Shown here one piece after another: positions 31,425-40,816 of a stretch of 64,000 nt of DNA. Where the stretch lies: NCBI GenBank assembly GCA_903828145.1, contig CAIKKY010000019.1:62001-126000 (forward strand), written 5' to 3'. A program made the position numbers and the translations under genes. How positions within the stretch are numbered: the stretch's first letter is position 1; every line of letters starts with the position of its first letter. The DNA comes from an uncultured Hyphomicrobiales bacterium (GTDB taxonomy: Bacteria > Pseudomonadota > Alphaproteobacteria > Rhizobiales > Devosiaceae). Below the pieces are notes generated by a model that made no database searches, was not told the DNA's origin, and saw only the letters and a program-made list of their open reading frames with translations.

Positions 31425-32027
31425 ATGGGCGAGGCGCTTTACATCGAAGTCCAATCGCGGGCGGCATTGCGGGCCTGGCTTCAGGCCAACCATGCCGGGC
31501 ACCCCAGCATCTGGCTGGTGAGCTATAAAAAGCCGTCGCCGTTTCACATTCCCTATGATGCGATTGTTGAGGAGGCGCTGTGTTTTGGCTGGATCGACAG
31601 CCAGTCGCGCGGCGTCGATGCCGAGCGGGCGGCGCTGCGGCTTTCGCCGCGCAACCCCAAGAGCGGCTGGTCCAATAGTAACAAGGCGCGGATCGAGCGG
31701 CTCATGGCCGAGGGGCTGATGACTGAGGCCGGGCTCAGGATGGTGCGCCTCGCGCAGGAAACCGGCACCTGGGTGGCGCTTGATGGGGCACATGGGCTCG
31801 ATATGCCCGCAGACCTCACCGCCGCGCTGCAGAAGCACGCGGGCGCGGAGGCGCATTTCATGGCGTTTCCGCCCGGTGTGCGGAAGGCGATTCTCGAATG
31901 GATCACCTCGGCCAAGCGGGCCGAAACCCGCGAAAAGCGCGTGACCGAGACGGCCACACTGGCGGCCCGCAATGAGCGCGCCCACCAGTGGAGCAAGCCC
32001 GGCCCGGAGGGCCGGGACAAGCCTTAA
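31425..32027 (+). CDS. YdeI/OmpD-associated family protein
   Basis: The 200-residue protein carries the family pattern [37 protein letters not shown] and [21 protein letters not shown], with a C-terminal YdeI-like helical region around [22 protein letters not shown]. The function of the family is not established. It follows purN after 47 bases and may be co-transcribed. Its TAA stop shares the palindrome TTAA with the convergent gatB stop. Confidence 0.85.
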   Translation: MGEALYIEVQSRAALRAWLQANHAGHPSIWLVSYKKPSPFHIPYDAIVEEALCFGWIDSQSRGVDAERAALRLSPRNPKSGWSNSNKARIERLMAEGLMTEAGLRMVRLAQETGTWVALDGAHGLDMPADLTAALQKHAGAEAHFMAFPPGVRKAILEWITSAKRAETREKRVTETATLAARNERAHQWSKPGPEGRDKP

Positions 32028-33520
32028 ACGCCAAGCTTTTTCTTGATGATGTCGTTGAGCGCCTGCGGGTTGGCCTTGCCGCCCGAGGCTTTCATCGCCT
32101 GACCAACGAACCAGCCCATCAGGGTCGGCTTGGCTTTGACCTTTTCGACCTGATCGGGATTGGCGGCGATGATGTCATCGACGATTTTCTCGATGGCGCC
32201 GAGATCGGTGACCTGCTTGAGGCCGCGAGCCTCAACGAGGGCGGCCGGATCGGCGGCCTTGTCCTCGTGGATGAGGATCTGCAGCAGGTCCTTGGCGCCT
32301 TTTGACGAGATCACCCCGGCGGCCACGAGATCGACCACGCCGGCAATCTGGCGCGCCGTCAGGTGGGTTTCATAGACCGAGACGCCCTCGGCATTGGCGA
32401 AGGCGGCGATATCGCCATTGATGAGATTGGCCACGGCCTTGCCGTCGCGCTTTGTGCCCCCAAAGGCTACAGCGGCCTCGAAATAATCGGCCGTTTCGCG
32501 TTCGAGCGTCAGCACCATGGCGTCATAGGCGGTTACGCCATAGTCGGCGATGAAGCGATCCTGCTTTTCGTCGGGCAGCTCGGGCAGATCCTTGGCGATG
32601 GCATCGATATAGGCCTGGTCAAATTCAAGCGGCAAAAGATCGGGATCGGGGAAGTAGCGATAGTCGTGCGCCTCTTCCTTCGAGCGCATCGAGCGGGTTT
32701 CACCGGTCTTGGGATCGTACAGCCGGGTTTCCTGATTGATGCTGCCCCCGGCTTCGAGAATATCGACCTGGCGGCGGGCTTCATATTCAATGGCCTGGCC
32801 GGCAAAGCGGATCGAGTTCACATTCTTGATTTCGCAGCGGGTGCCAAAGGCGCCGCCGGGGCGCCGCACCGAGACGTTGATATCGGCGCGCATCGAGCCC
32901 TGCTCCATGTTGCCATCGCAGGTGCCGAGGTACCGCAGGATGGCGCGGAGCTTGGCGAGGTAGGTCTTGGCTTCCTCTGACGAGCGCAGATCGGGCTTTG
33001 ACACAATTTCCATCAGCGCGACGCCCGAGCGGTTGAGATCGACAAAGCTCATGCTCGGGTGCTGGTCGTGGATCGACTTGCCAGCATCCTGCTCCAGATG
33101 CAGCCGTTCGATGCCGATGATGATGTCCTCGCCGTCGATGTCGAGCAGCACTTCGCCCTCACCGACGATGGGATCCTTGAACTGGCTGATCTGATAGCCC
33201 TGCGGCAGATCGGGGTAGAAATAGTTCTTGCGGTCAAACAGCGAGCGCTTGTTGATCTGCGCCTTGAGCCCGAGCCCCGTGCGCACGGCCTGGCGCACGC
33301 ATTCCTCGTTGATCACCGGCAGCATGCCCGGCATGGCGGCATCGACGAAGCTGACATTGGCATTGGGCGGCGCGCCGAACAGGGTCGACGAGCCCGAGAA
33401 CAGTTTGCTCTCGGATGTCACCTGGGCGTGCACTTCCATGCCGATGACAATTTCCCAGTCGCCGGTGGCGCCCGAAATGAAATGTTTCGGGTTGGGCTTG
33501 CGGGTATCCACGATGCTCAA
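32024..33520 (-). CDS. gatB: Aspartyl/glutamyl-tRNA amidotransferase subunit B (TTG start)
   Basis: GatB activates misacylated Glu-tRNA-Gln or Asp-tRNA-Asn for transamidation. The 498-residue protein has [13 protein letters not shown], the signature [13 protein letters not shown], and [22 protein letters not shown]-terminal YqeY-like helical tail contains [12 protein letters not shown]. The start is TTG, with GAGGACGGCAA upstream and a TTGA overlap with the GNAT gene stop. In the same orientation lie gatC and gatA, with three genes between gatA and gatB. Confidence 0.95.
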   Translation of the reverse strand: MSIVDTRKPNPKHFISGATGDWEIVIGMEVHAQVTSESKLFSGSSTLFGAPPNANVSFVDAAMPGMLPVINEECVRQAVRTGLGLKAQINKRSLFDRKNYFYPDLPQGYQISQFKDPIVGEGEVLLDIDGEDIIIGIERLHLEQDAGKSIHDQHPSMSFVDLNRSGVALMEIVSKPDLRSSEEAKTYLAKLRAILRYLGTCDGNMEQGSMRADINVSVRRPGGAFGTRCEIKNVNSIRFAGQAIEYEARRQVDILEAGGSINQETRLYDPKTGETRSMRSKEEAHDYRYFPDPDLLPLEFDQAYIDAIAKDLPELPDEKQDRFIADYGVTAYDAMVLTLERETADYFEAAVAFGGTKRDGKAVANLINGDIAAFANAEGVSVYETHLTARQIAGVVDLVAAGVISSKGAKDLLQILIHEDKAADPAALVEARGLKQVTDLGAIEKIVDDIIAANPDQVEKVKAKPTLMGWFVGQAMKASGGKANPQALNDIIKKKLGV

Positions 33521-34071
33521 TTGCCGTCCTCGTCCAAAATGGCGCCCCGATACGGGGACAATTGCTTTTCGAGCCTGACGCTCGTTTCGTCGTTTTCGGT
33601 CGCCCCGCTGCGCTTCAGCGCGAGGATGCGGTAGCCCTGATGCTGGTAGAACCGCACGGCACGCACATTGTCGCTCAAGGTGTCGAGTTCCACCCGGTCC
33701 TGCCCCTCAAGCTCGAACAGCGCTTCGAGCCGATGGAGCAGCAGCGTACCGATGCCCCGATTCTGCGCATTTGGCGCGACGAACAGGTAGGGAATATAGG
33801 CCCGACCGCGCGAGCGCGCTCCAAAGCCGAGGATCACGCCCGCAGCTTCAGCCACGATAATGCGCTCAAACAGGGTTGTGACAATGGATTTCAAGCGATG
33901 CCGTTCGGCGGCAGAATCCGCTGCGGGGCCGCTGAGATAGGGACGCAGGTCACGCTGCCAGGCCTCGAAGGCGATGGCGGCCAGATGCTCCCCCTCCCCG
34001 CGTTCTGCCGGGCGAAGGCGCAGGCCGGGCCAATCCTTGCCTCGATGCTGCCGCGCCATGGTTGCACTCAC
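33517..34071 (-). CDS. GNAT family N-acetyltransferase
   Basis: The 184-residue protein has a typical GNAT core. [21 protein letters not shown] forms strand and helix 1, [23 protein letters not shown] contains the acetyl-CoA-binding R/Q-x-x-G-x-G/A loop, and [15 protein letters not shown] is motif B. The substrate is unknown. The GTG at 34071 overlaps the aroQ stop as GTGA; the ATG at 34059, with GGTGAG upstream, is an alternative. It is coupled at both ends, to aroQ and gatB. Confidence 0.86.
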   Translation of the reverse strand: MSATMARQHRGKDWPGLRLRPAERGEGEHLAAIAFEAWQRDLRPYLSGPAADSAAERHRLKSIVTTLFERIIVAEAAGVILGFGARSRGRAYIPYLFVAPNAQNRGIGTLLLHRLEALFELEGQDRVELDTLSDNVRAVRFYQHQGYRILALKRSGATENDETSVRLEKQLSPYRGAILDEDGN

Positions 34072-34376
34072 CCCTGCCGTTTCCGTGCGGCGATAATGCC
34101 CTTTTCGTAATTGACGTTCCAGTCAATCAATGTGCGCCAGATCAGTTCGGCCTGATCTTCGTCGAGATCGAGTTCAGCCGCGCGCGCGCGCTGCTTGGCG
34201 AGGACACGCGCGATCCGGTCAGGATCATGGGCTTCATGCGGATCGGTTTTGATCTCGGCCATGCGGGTTACATAGCCGTGCCGCTCGGCAAACAGCGTGA
34301 GCAGCCCCTGGTCGATCCGGTCAATCTCGGCGCGAACGTCCTCTTTGGTCGTGCACTCGGCGGGCAGTTTGGTCAT
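34068..34376 (-). CDS. Chorismate mutase (AroQ type)
   Basis: The 102-residue all-helical protein has the AroQ pattern VRAEIDRIDQGLLTLFAERHGYVTRMAEIK. It continues DPDRIARVLAKQRARAAE and ends WRTLIDWNVNYEK. The Arg, Lys and Glu residues fit the active site that converts chorismate to prephenate. It is a stand-alone domain with no fused dehydratase or dehydrogenase. The ATG at 34376 has AAGGATC upstream. It sits between genes of the gat series with no other aromatic biosynthesis gene nearby. Confidence 0.88.
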   Translation of the reverse strand: MTKLPAECTTKEDVRAEIDRIDQGLLTLFAERHGYVTRMAEIKTDPHEAHDPDRIARVLAKQRARAAELDLDEDQAELIWRTLIDWNVNYEKGIIAARKRQG

Positions 34377-34408
34377 CGGTGATCCTTCAGTCTGCCCTTG
34401 TGGCGCAA

Positions 34409-34723
34409 TCAATGTTCGGTAATGCCCGAGAGGGTTTTGGCCATATGATCCCATTCGGCGGCGACGCTGGCGCGGGCGCGTTTCTTGCCGGCCCGGCGAT
34501 ACCAGTAATCGGCATTGCCCATATCGGCCTCGACCCAGTGCAGCAGCGCATGCACCCAATCGAATTCAAACACGCCTTCCATGGTCTGGCAGATGGCATG
34601 GGCCTCGTCCCATTCGGGACCAACGCGCAACTCACCTTTTTTCAGCCACCACAGGGCCTGAAGCGGCTTCGACAGATCTTTCGGCGGCGCGGACCAGTCG
34701 AGGGTCGTGAATACATCGGCCAT
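34409..34723 (-). CDS. Hypothetical protein in the gatA-aroQ interval
   Basis: The 104-residue protein begins MADVFTTLDWSAPPKDLSKPL and is rich in Trp and His (ALWWLKKG, DWVHALLHWVEADMGNADYWYRRAGKKRA, AEWDHMAKTL). I recognise no named domain. The pattern is that of a conserved small soluble helical protein, with no membrane segment or cysteine cluster. The ATG at 34723 has AGAGGA 11 bases upstream; an in-frame ATG at 34789 would add 22 low-complexity residues. It is in line with gatA and aroQ. Confidence 0.7.
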   Translation of the reverse strand: MADVFTTLDWSAPPKDLSKPLQALWWLKKGELRVGPEWDEAHAICQTMEGVFEFDWVHALLHWVEADMGNADYWYRRAGKKRARASVAAEWDHMAKTLSGITEH

Positions 34724-34838
34724 GGGACCGGATTTCCTCTCAGCGGCCGCGGGCTTCGCGGGCATTTCAACAAGTTTCAGTTTGTGCATGGGCGCGACAT
34801 AAGGCGGATCAGCCCCGCCTTCAAGCCGTTTGCTTGCG

Positions 34839-36332
34839 CTATTTCGCGCTCCACCAATCCTTGGGGCTGAGATCGAGCGCGGCAGCTTTTTCGAGCACCC
34901 GCCCGGCGGCGAACAGGGTTTCCTCATCGAACGGACGTCCGATGAGCTGCAGCCCAAGCGGCAGGGCGCGCGAATCAAGCCCGGTGGGCACGGCGATGCC
35001 CGGCAGACCGGCCATGTTCACGGTCACGGTGAACACGTCATTGAGGTACATTTTCACCGGGTCGGCCTTCATCGCCTTATCGCCGATGGCGAAGGCGCCC
35101 GATGGCGTGGCCGGGGTGAGAATGGCATCGACCCCTGCGGCAAAAACCTGCTCGAAATCGCGCTTGATCAGCGTGCGCACCTTCTGGGCCCGCACGTAAT
35201 AGGCATCGTAATAGCCGGCCGACAGGACATAGGTGCCGATCATGATGCGGCGCTTCACTTCGCGGCCAAACCCGGCGGCGCGGGTCAACTCATAAAGTTC
35301 GGTAATGTCCTTGCCGGTGACGCGGAGCCCATATTTCACGCCATCATAGCGGGCGAGATTGGATGAGGCTTCGGCGGGGGCGACAATGTAATAGGCCGGC
35401 AGGGCATATTTCGTGTTGGGCAGCGAAATATCACGCACGTTGGCACCGGCATCCTTCAGCATGCGGATGCCCTCGTCCCAGAGCGCACCGATTTCGCTGG
35501 GCATGCCCTCCATCCGGTATTCGCGCGGAATGCCGATGACGAGACCCTTCACGCCACGGTCTACCGCAGCGACAAAATCGGGCACCGGCAGATCTGCCGA
35601 GGTCGAATCCTTGGGATCGAACCCCGCCATGGATTGGAGCAGCATGGCGCTGTCTTCAACCGTGCGGGCAATCGGTCCGGCCTGATCGAGCGAGGAGGCG
35701 AAGGCCACTGTGCCCCAGCGCGAGCAGCGGCCATAGGTCGGCTTGATCCCCACCGTGCCGGTGAAGGCGGCCGGCTGGCGGATGGAGCCACCGGTATCGG
35801 TCGCCGTGGCGCCGGCGCAGAGGAAGGCCGCCACAGCCGCCGCAGAGCCGCCCGACGAGCCGCCCGGCACCAGCTTTTCTGTGCTGCCTTCGGCGCGCCA
35901 GGGATTGACCACCGGGCCATAGAACGAGGTTTCATTCGACGAGCCCATGGCGAACTCGTCCATGTTCAGCTTGCCCAGCATCAGCGCGCCATCGCGCCAG
36001 AGATTGGCGGTGACGGTCGATTCATATTCGGGTTTGAAGCCATCGAGAATGTGGCTTGCAGCCTGGGTGTGCACGCCCTTGGTGGCGAACAGGTCCTTGA
36101 TGCCGAGCGGCATGCCTTCAAGCGGCCCGGCCGTGCCCGCGGCCAGCTTCTCGTCACTGCGCTGTGCGGCGGCCAGCGCGGCTTCGGGGGTTGTTTCGAT
36201 ATAGGCATTGATCGCGCTATTGCCGCTGTCGATAGCCTCTAGATAGGCGCGGCTCAACTCGAGCGCGGTGAACTCTTTGGCCGCGAGACCCTTGCGGGCC
36301 TTGGCGAGCGACAGGCGGGTAAGCTCGGTCAC
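34839..36332 (-). CDS. gatA: Aspartyl/glutamyl-tRNA amidotransferase subunit A
   Basis: GatA is the amidase that releases ammonia from glutamine for GatCAB. The 497-residue protein has the amidase-signature triad: Lys79 in PLGIKDLF, the cis-Ser Ser159 in [14 protein letters not shown], and nucleophile Ser183 in [11 protein letters not shown]. It also has [16 protein letters not shown]. The start is GTG at 36332. It follows gatC with a 47-base gap. Together with gatB it implies indirect Gln-tRNA and/or Asn-tRNA synthesis. Confidence 0.96.
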   Translation of the reverse strand: MTELTRLSLAKARKGLAAKEFTALELSRAYLEAIDSGNSAINAYIETTPEAALAAAQRSDEKLAAGTAGPLEGMPLGIKDLFATKGVHTQAASHILDGFKPEYESTVTANLWRDGALMLGKLNMDEFAMGSSNETSFYGPVVNPWRAEGSTEKLVPGGSSGGSAAAVAAFLCAGATATDTGGSIRQPAAFTGTVGIKPTYGRCSRWGTVAFASSLDQAGPIARTVEDSAMLLQSMAGFDPKDSTSADLPVPDFVAAVDRGVKGLVIGIPREYRMEGMPSEIGALWDEGIRMLKDAGANVRDISLPNTKYALPAYYIVAPAEASSNLARYDGVKYGLRVTGKDITELYELTRAAGFGREVKRRIMIGTYVLSAGYYDAYYVRAQKVRTLIKRDFEQVFAAGVDAILTPATPSGAFAIGDKAMKADPVKMYLNDVFTVTVNMAGLPGIAVPTGLDSRALPLGLQLIGRPFDEETLFAAGRVLEKAAALDLSPKDWWSAK

Positions 36333-36379
36333 AGGATCACTCTTTCAATATCAAAAGCAGGGCGAAACGGGCCTTGAGC

Positions 36380-36667
36380 CTATTCAACGACCTTGGGGAC
36401 CATGAAGAAATTGTCTTCGGTGAGCGGCGCGTTTTTCACGATGCGGTCGGCGTAGCCGCCGTCGGTCACCTTGTCTTCGCGGCGGCGCAACTGCATCGGC
36501 GTGACCGAGGTCATGGGCTCGATGCCCGTCACATCAACCTCATCCAATTGCTCGACAAAGCCGAGAATGGCGTTGAGTTCGGTGCGATAGGTTTCGACCT
36601 CGCCCTCTTCAATGCGGATGCGGGCCAGCCGTCCGATGCGCTTTACGGTCGCGGAATCAACGCTCAT
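36380..36667 (-). CDS. gatC: Aspartyl/glutamyl-tRNA amidotransferase subunit C
   Basis: The 95-residue GatC stabilises the GatA-GatB complex. It begins with [18 protein letters not shown] and continues [24 protein letters not shown], ending [29 protein letters not shown], a near-canonical sequence. It starts the gat series on the minus strand. Confidence 0.96.
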   Translation of the reverse strand: MSVDSATVKRIGRLARIRIEEGEVETYRTELNAILGFVEQLDEVDVTGIEPMTSVTPMQLRRREDKVTDGGYADRIVKNAPLTEDNFFMVPKVVE

Positions 36668-36729
36668 CAGGGGTTCTCCGAAATGGCTTTTCCCGCGTCA
36701 TAGCAATGGCGGGGCGTGAACGCAAAGGG

Positions 36730-37245
36730 CTAGACTTCGAGGGGCAGACCGGATTCGAGGATGATGAGCGCGGTATCGCCCAGCTCATCGATGAGATCGA
36801 CGGCCGCTGCCTCAGCGGCGCTTTCAGGCCCGGCGAGCGCCAGCAGCCGGGGCTCGAGCCCCTTGAGTACCGCCTTCGCTTCCGGAAACAGGGTCTGGCC
36901 AAACACCACGACCACCGCATCGCGGCTCCAGCGGCCGGCATCGGGCACGCCTGCGGTGAGAAGCAGCACGGGCGGCTCCCCCAGCGCGGCAATCAGCGCG
37001 CCGCCCTTGATGCCGTGAATCAGCACCTCGGGCAGATCGCCCTCGTTCAGCATTGAGCCGGGGCGCTCGGGTTTCCACAGCACCGGGTCAACTTCCGGTA
37101 GGCCGCCATCAAAACTGAACGTCGCATCGGCCCCCGAGGTCAATTCCTCAAGGTCGAGACCGGGCTGCGGGGCCGGATCGGCCACCAGAATGCGTCCGCC
37201 GATATGGACGCGCAGCGTTGTGCCGCCGAACCAGGTGAGTTTCAT
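36730..37245 (-). CDS. Metallo-beta-lactamase-fold-like protein lacking the metal motif
   Basis: The 171-residue protein begins MKLTWFGGTTLRVHIGGRILVADP, closely resembling the opening strands of UlaG-type metallo-hydrolases. The expected HxHxDH metal motif is absent: the matching region reads GADATFSFDGGLPEVDPVLW. Later segments include LIHGIKGGALIAAL and a C-terminal DLIDELGDTALIILESGLPLEV. I infer a degenerate, probably non-catalytic MBL-fold relative; sequence alone does not prove the fold. It is upstream of gatC on the same strand (62-base gap) and divergent from ruvX. Confidence 0.7.
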   Translation of the reverse strand: MKLTWFGGTTLRVHIGGRILVADPAPQPGLDLEELTSGADATFSFDGGLPEVDPVLWKPERPGSMLNEGDLPEVLIHGIKGGALIAALGEPPVLLLTAGVPDAGRWSRDAVVVVFGQTLFPEAKAVLKGLEPRLLALAGPESAAEAAAVDLIDELGDTALIILESGLPLEV

Positions 37246-37341
37246 CTAGGCCACTCCACATTTCGGCCCTTGGTAAAAACATATGCCCGCGCTGTCGAGA
37301 GCGATTGCATGCCATCCGGCGCAGGGTGCTCTCCGGCCCCC

Positions 37342-37375
37342 GCTCGCCAAGCCCGCCCCCCCGTGCTAGGCGAGC
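37342..37375 (+). promoter_or_regulatory. Hairpin covering the ruvX ribosome-binding site
   Basis: GCTCGCC (37342-37348) can pair with GGCGAGC (37369-37375). This 7-bp stem sequesters the AGGCGAG Shine-Dalgarno sequence directly before the ruvX ATG at 37379. The 20-nt loop contains a run of seven C. Confidence 0.45.
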
Positions 37376-37378
37376 TTT

Positions 37379-37843
37379 ATGGCTGAACATGATCTTTCGC
37401 TTCTGCCGCAGCGCGGCAAGCTTTTGGGGCTGGACCTCGGCACGCGCACCATTGGTGTCGCGCTCTCCGATGCAATGCGGTATTCGGCAACGCCGCTTGA
37501 AACCATCCGCCGCAGCAAGTTCACCGCCGATGCCGAGGCGCTGCTCCTGATCATCCGCACCCATGAGGTCACGGGGCTGGTGATTGGCCTGCCGCTCAAC
37601 ATGGATGGCAGCGAGGGGCCGCGCGTGCAATCGACCCGCGCTTTTGCCCGCAATTTTGCCTTAAAATGCCCCCTGCCCGCCGTGTTCTGGGATGAACGGC
37701 TCTCAACCTCGGCGGTCACGCGGATGATGATCGACGAGGCCGACATGCGCCGCGACCGGCGGGCCGAAGTCGTCGACAAGCTCGCCGCGAGCTATATCCT
37801 GCAAGGGGCGCTTGACCGGTTGCGGCACGCCCACGGCGGCTGA
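37379..37843 (+). CDS. ruvX: Holliday junction resolvase-like RuvX (YqgF)
   Basis: This 154-residue RNase H-fold nuclease of the YqgF family acts in Holliday-junction resolution or rRNA processing. It shows [15 protein letters not shown] (catalytic Asp), [28 protein letters not shown] (catalytic Glu) and [16 protein letters not shown] (final Asp). It lies upstream of pyrB after a 101-base gap. Its ribosome-binding site is part of a possible hairpin. Confidence 0.93.
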   Translation: MAEHDLSLLPQRGKLLGLDLGTRTIGVALSDAMRYSATPLETIRRSKFTADAEALLLIIRTHEVTGLVIGLPLNMDGSEGPRVQSTRAFARNFALKCPLPAVFWDERLSTSAVTRMMIDEADMRRDRRAEVVDKLAASYILQGALDRLRHAHGG

Positions 37844-37944
37844 CCCGAGGGACAACGCCCGGCCTCCCGTCTTTTTCAGGGGGTGCGAACTTTACAGCCT
37901 CCGCGGCCCGCGCTAAGGGCTCGCTGGTTCCTAGAGGATGGCAC

Positions 37945-38892
37945 ATGAGCGCGGCACGGGGTTTTCCACCATTCCGGCATCGGCACCTGCTCGGGATATC
38001 GCAGCTCGACCAGTATGACATCCTCAACCTGCTGGATCGGGCCGAGGCGATGATTCCGGTCTCGCGGCAGGAGCGCAAAAGCCTGCCGACGCTCAACGGC
38101 AAGACTCAGATCAACCTGTTCTTCGAGCCCTCAACCCGCACCCAGGCGAGCTTTGAGATTGCCGGTAAGCGGCTGGGCGCGCAGGTGACCAATATGAGCG
38201 TGCGCACCTCATCGGTGTCAAAAGGCGAAACGCTGATCGATACGGCCGCGACCCTCAATGCCATGCGGCCCGATGTGATCATCGTGCGGCATTCGGCATC
38301 CGGTGCGGTGGAGCTCTTAAGCCGCAAGGTGGGGTGCGCGGTGATCAATGCGGGCGATGGGGCGCATGAGCACCCGACACAGGCGCTGCTCGATGCCCTG
38401 ACCATCCGCCAGCACAAAGGACGGCTCGCGGGCCTCACGGTGGCGATCTGCGGCGATATCGCCAATTCGCGGGTGGCGCGGTCCAACCTGCTCCTGCTGG
38501 GCGCCCTGCAGGTGCGGACCCGGGTGATTGCGCCCGCAACGCTTCTGCCCAAAGGCATTGAGACGCTGGCGAGCGAAGTGTTCACCGACATGCGCGAAGG
38601 ACTGAAGGGCGCCGATGTGGTGATGATGCTGCGCCTGCAACATGAACGGGCACAGGGCCGGATGATCCCGTCGGTGCGCGAATACTATCACTTTTACGGG
38701 CTCGACGCCGAAAAGCTCGGCTATGCCAAACCCGATGCGATCGTGATGCATCCGGGCCCGATGAACCGGGGCGTTGAAATTGATCCCGCCATTGCCGATG
38801 GCGCGCGCTCGGTGATTACCGATCAGGTGGAAATGGGCGTCGCGGTGCGTATGGCCGTACTCGATGCGCTTCTGGCCGAGGAGACCCACTGA
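37945..38892 (+). CDS. pyrB: Aspartate carbamoyltransferase catalytic subunit
   Basis: PyrB condenses carbamoyl phosphate and aspartate in pyrimidine synthesis. The 315-residue protein shows [13 protein letters not shown] (carbamoyl phosphate site), [47 protein letters not shown], and [13 protein letters not shown] near the C-terminus. There is no pyrI nearby. The next gene encodes a dihydroorotase-like protein, the usual partner where pyrI is absent. The stop overlaps the pyrC start by one base. Confidence 0.96.
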   Translation: MSAARGFPPFRHRHLLGISQLDQYDILNLLDRAEAMIPVSRQERKSLPTLNGKTQINLFFEPSTRTQASFEIAGKRLGAQVTNMSVRTSSVSKGETLIDTAATLNAMRPDVIIVRHSASGAVELLSRKVGCAVINAGDGAHEHPTQALLDALTIRQHKGRLAGLTVAICGDIANSRVARSNLLLLGALQVRTRVIAPATLLPKGIETLASEVFTDMREGLKGADVVMMLRLQHERAQGRMIPSVREYYHFYGLDAEKLGYAKPDAIVMHPGPMNRGVEIDPAIADGARSVITDQVEMGVAVRMAVLDALLAEETH

Positions 38893-40187
38893 TGGCCCCG
38901 GTGCTGTTTACCCGCGTCCGGCTTGTTGATCCGGCAACCGCGCTCGATGCGCCCGGCTGGCTCCTTGTGGTCGATGGCCGTATTGCAGGCCTCGGTCAGG
39001 GCGCGCCGCAGGGCGTGCCCGAGGGGGCTGAAATCATCGACGGGCGCGGCAGGGTGCTGGCGCCCGGGCTCATCGATATGCGGGTGTTCACCGGCGAGCC
39101 GGGGCATGAATATCGCGAAACCCTGGCCAGCGCTGCCGAGGCGGCGGCGGCGGGCGGGGTAACGAGCTTTGTCTTGATGCCGGACACGAGCCCGGTGATC
39201 GATGATGGCGCGCTGGTTGATTTTCTGAAGCGCCGCGCGCGGGACACGGCCAAAGTCAATGTGCTGCCCACCGCGGCGCTGACGCGGGGGCTGAGGGGCG
39301 AAGAGATCACCGAATACGGGCTCCTGAAAGAGGCGGGCGCCGTGGCGCTCACCGATGGCCGCCGCTCGGTACAGGTGGCGGGGCTTTTAAAGGCGGCCTT
39401 CACCTATGCGAATAATTTCGACATGCCGATCATCCACCATGTGCGCGACAGCTCGCTCGCCGGTGATGGGGTGATGAACGAAGGGGCGCTGGCCACGATT
39501 TCGGGGCTCAAGGGCCTACCACCGACCGCCGAAACCGTGCCTTTGGCGCGGGACCTGCAACTGGCCGCCGCCACCGGGGTGCGCTACCATGCGGCGCAGC
39601 TCTCCACCGACCAGTCGGTGCGGCTGGTGCGCGCCGCGAAGGACGGGCAGGCCCGTGTTTCAGCCGGCGTCTCGATCAACAACCTGACGCTCAACGAAAA
39701 CGACGTGGCGCCCTATCGCAGCTTCTTCAAGCTCGATCCGCCACTGCGATCTGAAGACGACCGGCAGGCGATGATCGAGGGCCTCCGTTCGGGCGCGATT
39801 GACGTCATTCATTCGGCGCATGATCCGATGGATTCTGAAGTGAAGCGCCAGCCTTTCGCCGAAGCCGCCGATGGCGCGGTGGGGCTTGAGACGCTGCTGG
39901 CGGCGGCCCTCAGGCTGGTGCATGGGCAGGACCTGACCCTCATCACCGTTCTGCGCGCCCTGACGCAGCGACCGGCTGAAATCCTCGGGCTTGAGGCCGG
40001 GCGGCTGGCGGTGGGGGCACCGGCCGACGTGATCCTCTTCGATCTCGACTATCCCTTTGTGGTCAGCGAGACGACGCTCAGGTCGCGCTCGCGCAACACG
40101 GCCTTTGAAGGGGCGCGGCTGGCCGGGCTCGTGCTTTTGACCATGGTTGCGGGAAAACCCGTCTTCCGGCACAGTGCGTTCATCTAG
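38892..40187 (+). CDS. pyrC: Dihydroorotase-like protein, probably non-catalytic (PyrX-type)
   Basis: The 431-residue protein has the type I dihydroorotase fold ([40 protein letters not shown], and a C-terminal [15 protein letters not shown]). However, the metal-binding DxHxH block reads Asp62-Met-Arg-Val-Phe66, so both histidines are missing. The late DHAPH-like block reads SAHDPMD. Such degenerate homologues next to pyrB act structurally with ATCase in Pseudomonas. An active dihydroorotase should be encoded elsewhere in the genome; that is inference. The pyrB junction is TGATG, indicating coupled synthesis of the two subunits. Confidence 0.87.
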   Translation: MAPVLFTRVRLVDPATALDAPGWLLVVDGRIAGLGQGAPQGVPEGAEIIDGRGRVLAPGLIDMRVFTGEPGHEYRETLASAAEAAAAGGVTSFVLMPDTSPVIDDGALVDFLKRRARDTAKVNVLPTAALTRGLRGEEITEYGLLKEAGAVALTDGRRSVQVAGLLKAAFTYANNFDMPIIHHVRDSSLAGDGVMNEGALATISGLKGLPPTAETVPLARDLQLAAATGVRYHAAQLSTDQSVRLVRAAKDGQARVSAGVSINNLTLNENDVAPYRSFFKLDPPLRSEDDRQAMIEGLRSGAIDVIHSAHDPMDSEVKRQPFAEAADGAVGLETLLAAALRLVHGQDLTLITVLRALTQRPAEILGLEAGRLAVGAPADVILFDLDYPFVVSETTLRSRSRNTAFEGARLAGLVLLTMVAGKPVFRHSAFI

Positions 40188-40197
40188 GGGTAAGCCG

Positions 40198-40815
40198 ATG
40201 ACTTTTCTCATTTCCACGCTCTTGGGCTATCTGCTCGGCTCTATCCCGTTCGGGCTCCTGCTCACGCGGGCCGTGGGCATCGATATCCGCAGCGTCGGAT
40301 CAGGGAATATCGGGGCCACCAATGTGTTGCGCACCGGCAAGCGCTGGCTCGCGGTCAGCACGCTGCTCCTCGATGCGGGCAAGGGCGCGGCCGCCGTGCT
40401 GATTGCGCGCTACTTTCTTCTCGGCGGCATCGACGCCCAGGCGGCGGAGAACTTCGTGGTGTTCGGTGCCGGTGTCGGGGCGTTTTTCGGCCATGTGTTT
40501 CCGGTCTGGCTCGGCTTCAAGGGCGGCAAGGGCGTTGCCACCTATATCGGCGTGCTGCTGGCGCTGAACTGGATGGTCGGGCTCATCTTCTGCGGCGTGT
40601 GGCTGCTCATTGCGGCGACACGGCGGATTTCATCGCTCGCGGCACTCACGGCTGCCGCCACCGCGCCGCTGTTTGCCTATGGGCTCGACAGTCTGGAGCT
40701 GGCCGTTGCAACGAGCCTTCTCTCGCTCGTCCTCTACTACCGGCATGCCGAAAACATCCAGCGTCTCATCAGGGGCACCGAGCCCGTGATCGGCAAGGGC
40801 AAGAAAGCAGGCTGA
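40198..40815 (+). CDS. plsY: Glycerol-3-phosphate acyltransferase PlsY
   Basis: The 205-residue inner membrane protein transfers acyl groups from acyl-phosphate to glycerol 3-phosphate. It shows [13 protein letters not shown], the conserved [16 protein letters not shown] block, [22 protein letters not shown], and the C-terminal [17 protein letters not shown]. Five or so transmembrane helices are apparent. It begins 10 bases after pyrC, an arrangement with dprA and topA that is conserved in Rhizobiales. Confidence 0.95.
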   Translation: MTFLISTLLGYLLGSIPFGLLLTRAVGIDIRSVGSGNIGATNVLRTGKRWLAVSTLLLDAGKGAAAVLIARYFLLGGIDAQAAENFVVFGAGVGAFFGHVFPVWLGFKGGKGVATYIGVLLALNWMVGLIFCGVWLLIAATRRISSLAALTAAATAPLFAYGLDSLELAVATSLLSLVLYYRHAENIQRLIRGTEPVIGKGKKAG

Positions 40816-40816
40816 G

